Positions 7,546 through 14,286 of a DNA stretch of 17,732 bases are shown here, in pieces. Position 1 is the first letter of the stretch; every line of letters starts with the position of its first letter. The notes below the pieces were generated by a model. It was given only the letters and a program-made list of their open reading frames with translations, made no database searches and had not been told where the DNA came from. Source of the DNA: JBBRRP01 sp964609655 (GTDB lineage Bacteria; Myxococcota_A; Polyangia; Polyangiales; Polyangiaceae); contig CAZSUA010000089.1 in NCBI GenBank assembly GCA_964609655.1, positions 1-17,732 of the forward strand. Reading direction: 5' to 3'. A program made the position numbers and the translations under genes.

Positions 7546-8013
7546 ATGTCACAGACTTCTGACCCCCAGGCTGCTGCTCCCGAAGTTCGTCGCTCGCTGC
7601 GCGTGAGTCGACGTGCCGCTGGGATCATGGGCGGCGGAATTATCGCGGTGATCTTTGGCACAGGCGCGGCCATCATGGGCACGGCCAACGCCAAGCTTCG
7701 GCCCTATCGTAAGTTGGGTGAAAAATTGCTGTCGGTGTTTGGTAATGGTCCTGGTTTGGCCGCGATTGGAGAAACGCAGCTCACCGGTGCTTCACCCTTG
7801 CAGCAATGGGAGGCGCTGGAGAAGAGGTTTAGCGCGAGTTCGACAGTGGCGCATTGGCTGAGCGAGGTGGACGCTGGCTTGCCGGTTGCCGTGATGAATG
7901 CGGCCAAAGCGGACTTCAAGCGAGGTGCGATTCGCCCGTGCGCAGGCTGGCTGCTCAGCAGTACCGAGGCGTCGCTCTGCGCGAGCGTGGCGCTCACGAC
8001 GCACGAGCATTAA
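7546..8013 (+). CDS. Small membrane-anchored companion of the GMC oxidoreductase
   Basis: A 155-aa protein with an N-terminal basic stretch containing twin arginines (RRSLRVSRRAAG, 15-26) and a hydrophobic Gly/Ala/Ile segment (about 27-46). This suggests a Tat-like signal or membrane anchor. Its C-terminus, DFKRGAIRPCAGWLLSSTEASLCA (pieces DFKRG, GWLLSSTE and LCA at 123-146), resembles the end of small subunits that accompany GMC dehydrogenases of the fructose/sorbitol type, as I remember them. A small subunit of this kind would help export or anchor the flavin subunit, which itself lacks a signal. It follows the oxidoreductase by 17 bp with no promoter visible, so the two are probably one transcript. 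Its last 20 bp overlap the 3' end of the convergent sugar kinase gene. Confidence 0.72.
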   Translation: MSQTSDPQAAAPEVRRSLRVSRRAAGIMGGGIIAVIFGTGAAIMGTANAKLRPYRKLGEKLLSVFGNGPGLAAIGETQLTGASPLQQWEALEKRFSASSTVAHWLSEVDAGLPVAVMNAAKADFKRGAIRPCAGWLLSSTEASLCASVALTTHEH

Positions 8014-8872
8014 GGAAAGCGCTGACTTCCGGCCGGGTGGGGATCGACGCCATCGCTCCGCGACGACTCACCGAGAGCGCTGCAGCGGCGCATGCCGTTC
8101 TGAGTGCTTGTGGCCACGCCACACCCAAATCAAGCTCTGCGAGTAAGTAGCCGACGAAGCAATCGCCCGCAGCCACCGTATCCACAGCTTGCACTTCAAA
8201 TGCAGGAAGCTGGTGTTCGATGCCATCGACAAGCGCCACCACACCGCGCCCCCCGAGCGTGACGACGATGGCTGCCCCAGGAAATAGCGCCGCCAGCGAG
8301 GCTGGAGTGCTGTCGCCCGAGAGCGCTTCTGCCTCGTGTTCATTCACGATGAGCGTATCCACCAGGCTAAGCGGGAAGCTCTTGACCGCGGTGGTCATGG
8401 GTGCAGGGTTGAAGGCGACCCGGTGCCCGTGTTTCTTGGCAAGCTCGATGAAGCGCGCCACGCCATTGGTTTCGTTTTGAAGGAGCACCGTTGAAGGTGG
8501 CTGCGCTTTGAGCTCTTGCTCAACGTGCTCTAAGTCGAGCCGTTGGTTGCAGCCGCCAAAGATGACGATGCTGTTCATCCCGTGGGCATCGACTTGAATC
8601 ACCGCATGGCCACTTGGTTCGCCAACGACCAAAAGGGGCGTCACATCAACGCCAGCTTCCTTGAGTTCGTTACGGAGCCAGGTGCCGTCCTGACCCACCT
8701 TTCCAATGTGTTTGACCTTGCCGCCCGCGCGGGCTAGCGCCAACGATTGGTTGGCTCCCTTGCCACCACCCAGCACCGCATACTCGTCGCAGGAGATGGT
8801 TTCGCCGGGCAGTGCGAGATGGTCGACGCGGTAAACGTGGTCGAGATTGATGGAGCCGATGTTGATGATCAC
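7994..8872 (-). CDS. rbsK: Ribokinase-like PfkB family sugar kinase
   Basis: A 292-aa cytosolic kinase expected to phosphorylate ribose or a related sugar with ATP. GSINLDHVYRVDHLALPGET opens the fold. GGGKGANQSLALARAG (about 35-50) is PfkB signature 1. NPAP and VNEHEAEAL are the typical ribokinase middle motifs, and DTVAAGDCFVG (231-241) is signature 2 with D237 as catalytic base (DTVAAGD rather than the commoner DTTGAGD). The GTG at 8872 is chosen because GAGG lies 9 nt upstream on the minus strand and the family N-terminus begins exactly there. A longer in-frame start at 9001 would add 43 non-homologous residues. It is divergent from an AraC regulator, its likely controller. The substrate is inferred, and other PfkB sugar kinases are possible. 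Confidence 0.87.
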   Translation of the reverse strand: MIINIGSINLDHVYRVDHLALPGETISCDEYAVLGGGKGANQSLALARAGGKVKHIGKVGQDGTWLRNELKEAGVDVTPLLVVGEPSGHAVIQVDAHGMNSIVIFGGCNQRLDLEHVEQELKAQPPSTVLLQNETNGVARFIELAKKHGHRVAFNPAPMTTAVKSFPLSLVDTLIVNEHEAEALSGDSTPASLAALFPGAAIVVTLGGRGVVALVDGIEHQLPAFEVQAVDTVAAGDCFVGYLLAELDLGVAWPQALRTACAAAALSVSRRGAMASIPTRPEVSAFLNARAS

Positions 8873-8889
8873 GTGCTGAGTCCTCGGAG

Positions 8890-8906
8890 TTGGCGCATTG
8901 TGCCAA
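8890..8906. promoter_or_regulatory. Inverted repeat upstream of the sugar kinase, candidate operator
   Basis: TTGGCGC-ATT-GTGCCAA is a 7-bp inverted repeat with one mismatch pair around a 3-bp centre, ending 17 bp before the GTG start of the kinase on the minus strand. Its position next to the ribosome-binding site would suit a repressor. It could also be a chance near-palindrome. Confidence 0.35.
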
Positions 8907-8969
8907 TCGAGTTCGGGCTTGTACACTGCTGGGCGCTTTGGGCGCTTCCTGGCAATTTGTCGGGGGTGC

Positions 8970-8988
8970 ACGTTTGATAGTGACGTTT
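8970..8988. promoter_or_regulatory. Direct repeat in divergent promoter region, candidate AraC-type site
   Basis: ACGTTT occurs twice, at 8970-8975 and 8983-8988, spaced 13 bp start to start, in the 164-bp gap between the divergent kinase and AraC genes. AraC-family activators commonly bind direct repeats, so this is a candidate site for the adjacent regulator. GATAAT at 9014-9019 is a good -10 hexamer for the AraC gene but has no good -35, which would fit activator dependence. Confidence 0.35.
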
Positions 8989-9036
8989 CTGCTGGAATCA
9001 TGCCCAGCGATCCGATAATTTGTCGCCTGTAGCATC

Positions 9037-9921
9037 ATGCTGGCAGCTGAGGGTCCGTACACGCCGTGGATACATTTAGCTGACAACGGTCCGCGTGCGC
9101 CGGGTTGGAGCATTCATCAGCGTGTGCTGTCGCACTACCTCTTGGTGGTGAGCTACGAAGGGGGGGAACAGAACATCATTGATGGGGCCGCGCTGCCTGT
9201 ACCCAGAAATGACGCTTACCTCGTGCAGCCTGGCGTCTTGACGCAGCTTATCTCTTCAAGCGAGGGCAATCGGCCAGCGTGGGTTCATTTTGACGTCAAG
9301 TTCAATGCCCGTCGCGAGGAACACCGCGACACCATGTCCTTCGAGACGGATCTCCAGTCGCGTGCGCATTTGACACAGCCCTCCGCGCGCGAGGTGTGGG
9401 GGGTGGACTTGCCCGTGCTCGTACCGCTCGGCCTCAGTCCGCTTTTCGCTCGCAGTTTGGATCCGATCGTCGAGCTCTGGCGAACGGGCGATCCGTACGA
9501 TCAGATCAAAGCCAATCATGAGCTCGGGGGGCTCCTCTTGGCTTGGGTGGAATCGGTGCGCCCGGTGCTGGAGAAGCCTCCGCTGGACGTCACGGCGCGC
9601 ATTCGACGGGCTGAAGCCATCGCACGTGAGCGCTTGGCACATGGCTTCGATGTCGAGGAATTCGCCCAAGCGGCGGGCTTTAGTCGGGCGCACTTTAGCA
9701 AGGTTTATAAACAAAAACGGGGTCTCAGCCCTGGGCGTGCGCTGCGCAATTTAAGGCTCGAAACCGCCGAACATTTACTCGTGAACACGGCGCTTGGCAT
9801 CAATGATGTGGCGCGTTTAGTGGGCTATCCGGACAGCACCGTATTCAGTCGCAGCTTTCGGCAACGGCATGGCACGACGCCTTCTGAGTGGCGTCAGAGG
9901 CAGAGTGCGGAGCGCGGCTGA
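9037..9921 (+). CDS. AraC family transcriptional regulator
   Basis: A 294-aa regulator. The N-terminal half (about 1-170) is a cupin-like effector-binding domain: HYLLVVSYEGG, LVQPGVLTQLI and AWVHFDVKF match the beta-barrel pattern of sugar-sensing AraC proteins. The C-terminal 100 residues hold two helix-turn-helix motifs, FDVEEFAQAAGFSRAHFSKVYK and GINDVARLVGYPDSTVFSRSFR (quoted in shorter core form: VEEFAQAAGFSRAHFSKVY; NDVARLVGYPDSTVFSRSF), ending in the family hallmark GTTPSEWR. It is divergent from the ribokinase-like gene over 164 bp, the standard layout of a local activator and its target. No Shine-Dalgarno precedes the ATG at 9037. The effector is unknown; a sugar is likely from context. 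It converges with the lipoprotein gene over a 25-bp gap. Confidence 0.9.
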   Translation: MLAAEGPYTPWIHLADNGPRAPGWSIHQRVLSHYLLVVSYEGGEQNIIDGAALPVPRNDAYLVQPGVLTQLISSSEGNRPAWVHFDVKFNARREEHRDTMSFETDLQSRAHLTQPSAREVWGVDLPVLVPLGLSPLFARSLDPIVELWRTGDPYDQIKANHELGGLLLAWVESVRPVLEKPPLDVTARIRRAEAIARERLAHGFDVEEFAQAAGFSRAHFSKVYKQKRGLSPGRALRNLRLETAEHLLVNTALGINDVARLVGYPDSTVFSRSFRQRHGTTPSEWRQRQSAERG

Positions 9922-9946
9922 TACGGAGCAGCGTCCGCATTGGGAC

Positions 9947-10675
9947 TCAGAGATTGTTGCCGACCAGCTTGTTGAACTCGGGATCGGCGTCGCGGTAGCG
10001 GTCGGGAAAAAGCACCACCGTGGAACGCCCGCTGCTGATCCGGATGAATGCGGTCAGCCCCGTGAGCGGGTGCTCCGTGAGTTCGCACAAGAGCAGCGTA
10101 TCGCCGTTCGCTCCTGTTCTCGCTGGGCCAGGGCGATTCGGTCCAAAATCATCGCAGGCAACGGGGATGGGTAGTTCCGACTCCAAACGAAAGAGCTTGG
10201 GATTGCTGGCTACGTAGCGCACAGAGAAGGGAGCTCCCGTTTCTCCCGCCTCACGCTCAACCCGCGTGGTGCAGAATCCGAAGTCCGGTGCGCCTCGGGG
10301 CGCGCAGCTCGCCTTACCGAGGCGCTCTTTGTCGGCCGCCAGCACGCGGCGGGCCCAGAGCAAGAAGGGACGCACCGGCTGTTTTTGGTTGAGTTGGCGT
10401 TCCTTTTGCTGATGTTCGAGCTGCAGCCGTCGCTGGGCCTCTTGGAGCGTGAGGAGCTCCTGCATGCGCGTTACATCCCAGGCTGAAGCCTTGCTGCAGG
10501 AGGCTGCCGCTATGAGAAGTTGAGCTTTGGCCGCTTCCACTTTCCCCGTGCGAAGCGACTCGTGCGCCTGCTGGCGACTCTGGGTGCAGGCTTTCGGTTC
10601 AACCTGTTGGCGCCCACAGCCGAAGAGCGTCGAAGCGAACCAAAGGGTGGAAATAACACGCGCAGCCCGACTCAC
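9947..10675 (-). CDS. Predicted lipoprotein of unknown function
   Basis: A 242-aa protein with a signal sequence ending in the lipobox LFGC (Cys20 as acylation site), so it is probably attached to the inner or outer membrane. Residues about 40-100 are helical and Gln/Leu-rich (LQEAQRRLQLEHQQKERQL), possibly a coiled coil. The second half, from KASCAPRGAPDFGFC onward, looks like a compact beta domain with several cysteines and ends NKLVGNNL. I do not recognise the family. The start is GTG at 10675 with GGAG very close (2 nt), so an alternative start is possible. It lies 46 bp downstream of the MscS-like gene on the same strand and is probably in its operon, implying an envelope role. Confidence 0.72.
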   Translation of the reverse strand: MSRAARVISTLWFASTLFGCGRQQVEPKACTQSRQQAHESLRTGKVEAAKAQLLIAAASCSKASAWDVTRMQELLTLQEAQRRLQLEHQQKERQLNQKQPVRPFLLWARRVLAADKERLGKASCAPRGAPDFGFCTTRVEREAGETGAPFSVRYVASNPKLFRLESELPIPVACDDFGPNRPGPARTGANGDTLLLCELTEHPLTGLTAFIRISSGRSTVVLFPDRYRDADPEFNKLVGNNL

Positions 10676-10679
10676 GACT

Positions 10680-10706
10680 CCGGGACTAGCACGAGTGGTC
10701 TCCCGG
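10680..10706 (-). promoter_or_regulatory. Stem-loop in the gap before the lipoprotein gene
   Basis: CCGGGA (10680-10685) and TCCCGG (10701-10706) are exact reverse complements with a 15-nt loop. On the minus-strand mRNA the 3' arm overlaps the GGAG of the lipoprotein's ribosome-binding region. It could modulate translation of the last gene of the operon or mark mRNA processing. With a 6-bp stem it may also be chance. Confidence 0.25.
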
Positions 10707-10721
10707 CGTTAGGGGGAAGAT

Positions 10722-12407
10722 TCAACGCCGTGCCAGGCGGGTGATCTCGATCTCCGCCTCGGCCAGGCTTGTTGAGAGCATCCCGAAAAAGTCGGGCGGT
10801 TCGGTCGGACGCGTAAAAGCCGCACGATAATGCCAATTGTGCTCGTCTATTTCGAACAACTTCAGGCTCACGTCAGCTTGAATGCCCCCTGCGAAATCGC
10901 TGAGCGCCTTTTCCAAGCGCTGGCGTTCGACGCTGCGCGGCACCCGGAGCTCAAACACGGCTTGGGCGGAAGTTCCAAGCAGACGGGTGGCGCGCACTAG
11001 ACCGAGCAGGTGAGGCACGCGAACTTCCGCGCCCTCAGCGTCCAAAAGCCGAACATCCAGTATTCCCACTTCCAGCACGCGGCCACGTTGGCCGCCAAAC
11101 TCTACTCGGGTTCCCACCTTGAAGCGTCGTAGGAAAAGCGTCGCGGTGCCCATGGCCGCAGTCGCTAGAATTGGCAAGCCAGCCAGCCCAAGGCCGGCAA
11201 GCCCTAACATTCCGGTGCGCGAGAGTGGCCCATCCGCGGCGCCCGTAACGATGGGCCCTACAAACAACATCGCCCCGAGCACAATCGCCGTCCGCAAAAG
11301 GACGCTCAGCGGTTGCGCAAAGTCTCTCGGGATCCCGCCGAGCTGGGTCTCCCCGCGCGCCACGCTCGCAAACAGCAAGGTGACAAAGCGTAGCAGCAGA
11401 AAGAGGGCGAGCCCCGAAAAGACGGTAATCATCAACACAGGCAGCGTCTGAGCCAAGCGCTGCGTCAGCTGGGAGAAGGGCGCGACAACGAGGCCCGTTA
11501 GGCGTGCAGTGAATCCGCGAGTGCTTTCAAACAATGAGAGCACGCCAACGAGGTACGCATAGAGCAAGCCAAGAGCGAAGAGCCAACGCCCAAGCCCGAC
11601 AGCCAACAGCAGGCCGTGTTGCACCGGTACGGGGCCGAGCAGTTCAAACGAGAAGAGTTTGAGCGCGGGCACACGTTCGGGGTTGTCATCTAGCCACTCG
11701 CGCATGCGTAGCGACTGGGTTCGGACTTTTCCGAGCAGATAGACGCCGATGAGCCCAAGGAAGATCGCGAGTGCTATTGAAAAGGCGGTCTTGGTGATCG
11801 CGTTCCGACGTTTCTCTGAAACGATTCCCGCGCGGACCTTTTCTTCAAACGCTGTCGCAAAGGTGTCGAGTGAAACTTCCCCTACGCTCCGCGCGTCGGC
11901 CGTCGAAAGCGCCAGGATCGCGTGGCTTCCAACGAAAACCACGGCCAGATCCCCGCGAGTTTCAACGCGAACCTCCGGGGGCTTGGCCTCCTGAAGTACC
12001 GCCTTTAGAGCCTCGTTGGCGAGGTTAGCCCGTTCCGCCGGTGAGCGCGGACCCAGCGGCAACTTGAGCGTGAGGAGGACGCTGTCCCCGAGCCGTACCT
12101 CCGCGCTCTCAGGTTGTGGTGCTGCAGATTTAGGCAATTTTGGAGGGGCGGCCGCACGTGCTGGAGCCGATGTCGAACCGATCGGCGCGACCCCCGGCGC
12201 GGGAGAGGCAAGCACGTTCCCCGCGTCGGCTGCACGCGCAGCTACACGCTCAGGAGTCCCAGGCATAACGTTCGCCGAACCCCCGCCTGCGCCACCCGCG
12301 CCTCCCGCGTGAGGAGGCAATCCGCCTGTGAGCAACAGAGCTAGGCCGAGGCAGCCGAACGTGAGCCAGCGAACCGCGTGGGCAGACCTCTGGCTGCGCT
12401 GACTCAC
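10722..12407 (-). CDS. Divergent MscS-family mechanosensitive channel protein
   Basis: A 561-aa membrane protein. Residues 13-30 form a signal peptide, followed by a Gly/Ala/Pro-rich linker (31-100). A periplasmic domain follows (about 102-195, RLGDSVLLTLKLPLGPRSPAERA to DARSVGEVSLDTFA) of a type I recall in front of some MscS channels. Transmembrane segments lie near 203-226, 265-293, 322-348, 366-390 and 400-426. The last, Gly/Ala-rich helix is the pore-lining candidate. It leads into the MscS beta domain RRFKVGTRVEFGGQRGRVLEVG (core FKVGTRVEFGGQRGRVLEV, 429-447) and a C-terminal alpha/beta region. Where most members have a PN pair after the second strand, this one reads VPHLLGL. It would release solutes under osmotic downshock. 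The GTG start overlaps the yciB stop as GTGA, so translation is coupled. Confidence 0.83.
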   Translation of the reverse strand: MSQRSQRSAHAVRWLTFGCLGLALLLTGGLPPHAGGAGGAGGGSANVMPGTPERVAARAADAGNVLASPAPGVAPIGSTSAPARAAAPPKLPKSAAPQPESAEVRLGDSVLLTLKLPLGPRSPAERANLANEALKAVLQEAKPPEVRVETRGDLAVVFVGSHAILALSTADARSVGEVSLDTFATAFEEKVRAGIVSEKRRNAITKTAFSIALAIFLGLIGVYLLGKVRTQSLRMREWLDDNPERVPALKLFSFELLGPVPVQHGLLLAVGLGRWLFALGLLYAYLVGVLSLFESTRGFTARLTGLVVAPFSQLTQRLAQTLPVLMITVFSGLALFLLLRFVTLLFASVARGETQLGGIPRDFAQPLSVLLRTAIVLGAMLFVGPIVTGAADGPLSRTGMLGLAGLGLAGLPILATAAMGTATLFLRRFKVGTRVEFGGQRGRVLEVGILDVRLLDAEGAEVRVPHLLGLVRATRLLGTSAQAVFELRVPRSVERQRLEKALSDFAGGIQADVSLKLFEIDEHNWHYRAAFTRPTEPPDFFGMLSTSLAEAEIEITRLARR

Positions 12408-12949
12408 GAAGACCCTTGATCGGGCTCGCGCAGAGCCACCGATGTGTAGACGGCCAGTGTGAGATTCAAGACGACCAAGCTCACCAGCTTATAGACCACC
12501 CAGGTGCTCAAGGGTAGCGTATACGCCACCGCAAGATTCAAGGCTCCCGCCAGCGCCATCGCCCAGCCCCAAACCGCATTCACACGCTGCCAGACAGCAT
12601 CCTCCACCGGATGCGTCGGGGCCATCACCTTCTCGATCAAACTCTTGATAGTGAGCTGCTTTCCGAACCATTGCCGCCCCAGAATGATCGCCGCTCCTAG
12701 CCAAAGAAATAGGCTCGGCTTCCACTTGATGAAGTTCTCATTGTGTAGCCAAAGAGTCAGGCCTCCGAGCACCAAAGCTAAGCCTAAGCTGAACAAGTGT
12801 AGCTTCTCAACTCGGCGCTTCCAAAGCCACATCGCCGCCACTTGGACCAGGGAGCCGACCATCAGCACACCGGTGGCCGCGTAAATGCCCCAGCCAAAGT
12901 AGGCCACTAAAAATCCAGCGATGGGCAGAATGTCGATGAAGAAACTCAT
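12404..12949 (-). CDS. yciB: YciB/IspZ family inner membrane protein
   Basis: A 181-aa integral membrane protein, almost the same length as E. coli YciB (179 aa). MSFFIDILPIAGFLVAYFGW is the typical opening, GIYAATGVLMVGSLVQV follows, and KWKPSLFLWLGAAIILGRQWFGKQLTIKSL is the conserved middle (core KWKPSLFLWLGA, FGKQLTIKSL). WQRVNAVWGWAMALAGALNL is also family-typical. About five membrane spans are visible. The family is tied to cell-envelope synthesis and septation. ATG 12949 is chosen over an in-frame start at 13048 because homology begins there; no strong ribosome-binding site is seen. It is the first gene of a minus-strand group and overlaps the MscS-like gene by 4 bp. Confidence 0.9.
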   Translation of the reverse strand: MSFFIDILPIAGFLVAYFGWGIYAATGVLMVGSLVQVAAMWLWKRRVEKLHLFSLGLALVLGGLTLWLHNENFIKWKPSLFLWLGAAIILGRQWFGKQLTIKSLIEKVMAPTHPVEDAVWQRVNAVWGWAMALAGALNLAVAYTLPLSTWVVYKLVSLVVLNLTLAVYTSVALREPDQGSS

Positions 12950-13122
12950 GGGGCGGCTCAATTGCGGTAGGGCGCCCACGCTAACACAGGACGTTCCGCC
13001 GTCTTCCCCCAAGTTGTCAGGGAAAAGCAGCCACGCCGGCAAGCGCATTCCTCACCCGGCCCCCACTGTGTTAAGCGAACCTGAGAGAAAGCCCCACCGG
13101 GCTAAGAAGGGAATGCCCGAGT
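12950..13122. promoter_or_regulatory. Divergent promoter region between yciB and the liv operon
   Basis: This 173-bp gap should hold both promoters, but no strong -35/-10 pair is evident; TTGTCA at 13014-13019 lacks a partner. It contains a spaced inverted repeat, CGCTAACACAG (12979-12989) and CTGTGTTAAGCG (13066-13077), identical as reverse complements except for one extra base. A short hairpin AGCCC-CACC-GGGCT (13090-13103) sits just before the ribosome-binding site AGAAGGGA (13105-13112) of the binding-protein gene. The repeats may be paired regulator sites. Confidence 0.4.
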
Positions 13123-14286
13123 ATGGTGCAACGTCGAAAGCTTCTGATCGGTTCTGGCGCGCTCTTTCTAACGGAGAATGCCTGCAAGCCTGCGGGTGGC
13201 GGAGCACCCGGCGCGGCAGAGCAACAACCCGGCGAAATTGTCATTGGTCACTACGCCGCCATGACCGGCAGCATCGCGCACTTTGGTCAAGACACGGACA
13301 AGGCAGTTCGGTTGGCCCTTGATGAAGTGAACCAGAAGGGTGGCGTGAAGGGTCGAAAGCTCAAGCTGGTGACACTCGATGATCGCGGCGATTCCGCGGA
13401 GGCCGCTAATGCGGTGTCGCGATTGATCGACGTCGAGAAGGTGGTGGCGTTGCTCGGGGAAGTGGCGTCAAGCCTTTCCTTGGCGGGCGGCCGAGTCGCG
13501 CAGCGCCGCCAGATCCCGATGGTGTCGCCTTCGTCCACCAATCCGAAAGTGACGGAAGTAGGAGACTACATATTTCGGGTTTGCTTCCTCGACCCTTTTC
13601 AAGGACTGGTGATGGCCAAATTTGCCCGTGAAAATCTGAAATTCAGTCGCGTCGCGATCATCAAGGATGTGCGCAACGATTATTCAATCGGGCTCGCCGA
13701 GGCGTTCAAGAAATCCTTTGTAGCGCTTGGTGGCACGATCAACGTGGAGCAATCCTACAGCGCGGGAGACACGGATTTTAGCGCGCAGGTAACAGCGGTT
13801 CGAGCTGGCAACCCCGAGGCGATGTTTGTGCCAGGCTACTACGCGGAGGTCGGCGCCATCGCCAAGACGGCCCAGAGGCTTGGTCTCAAGGTGCCTCTCA
13901 TGGGTGGTGACGGATGGGATGCCCCGGATCTGTTCAAGATCGGCGGCGACGCGTTGGATGGCTCCTATTTTTCAAACCACTTCGCCCCTGACATGGCGAC
14001 GCCCAAGGCTAAGAAATTCGTTGCGGATTTCACCAAGAAGTACGGCGAACCCCCAACCGGCCTCGGCGCTCTAGGTTACGACGCGCTCATGGTCCTCGTT
14101 GAGGCGATGAACCAAGCAGCCACGATCACGCCGAAAGCCATTCGCGATGAATTGGCTCGGGTGAAAGATGTGGCGGGTGTCACCGGCAACATCACCATCG
14201 ACGCCGGGCGAAATGCCAAAAAGAGCGCGGTTGTCTTAAAGATCTCCGGGGGAGCCGCCAAGTTTGAAGCCATGATGGCGCCGTGA
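13123..14286 (+). CDS. livK: Branched-chain amino acid-type ABC transporter substrate-binding protein
   Basis: A 387-aa periplasmic receptor of the Leu/Ile/Val-binding (Peripla_BP_6) type. The N-terminus (MVQRRKLLIGSGALFLTENACKP) is a signal sequence (core RRKLLIGSGALFL) with Cys21 followed by a Gly/Pro/Ala tether. This suggests a lipoprotein, but the residues before Cys (E-N-A) do not fit a normal lipobox. IVIGHYAAMTGSIAHFGQDT, NQKGGVKGRKLKLVTLDD and LLGEVASSLSLAGGRVAQ mark lobe 1. FVPGYYAEVGAIAKTAQRLG and GYDALMVLVEAMNQA mark lobe 2. It is the first gene of the liv operon. The ligand may be branched-chain amino acids, other amino acids, or amides/urea, which this family also binds. Confidence 0.92.
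   Translation: MVQRRKLLIGSGALFLTENACKPAGGGAPGAAEQQPGEIVIGHYAAMTGSIAHFGQDTDKAVRLALDEVNQKGGVKGRKLKLVTLDDRGDSAEAANAVSRLIDVEKVVALLGEVASSLSLAGGRVAQRRQIPMVSPSSTNPKVTEVGDYIFRVCFLDPFQGLVMAKFARENLKFSRVAIIKDVRNDYSIGLAEAFKKSFVALGGTINVEQSYSAGDTDFSAQVTAVRAGNPEAMFVPGYYAEVGAIAKTAQRLGLKVPLMGGDGWDAPDLFKIGGDALDGSYFSNHFAPDMATPKAKKFVADFTKKYGEPPTGLGALGYDALMVLVEAMNQAATITPKAIRDELARVKDVAGVTGNITIDAGRNAKKSAVVLKISGGAAKFEAMMAP

Noticed and set aside
8873..9001. Longer start for the ribokinase-like gene
   Set aside because: PfkB homology begins at the GTG at 8872, which has its own ribosome-binding site; the extra 43 residues are unlike protein and would cover the promoter region.
12950..13048. Longer start for yciB
   Set aside because: Family similarity begins at ATG 12949 and the resulting length (181 aa) matches YciB.
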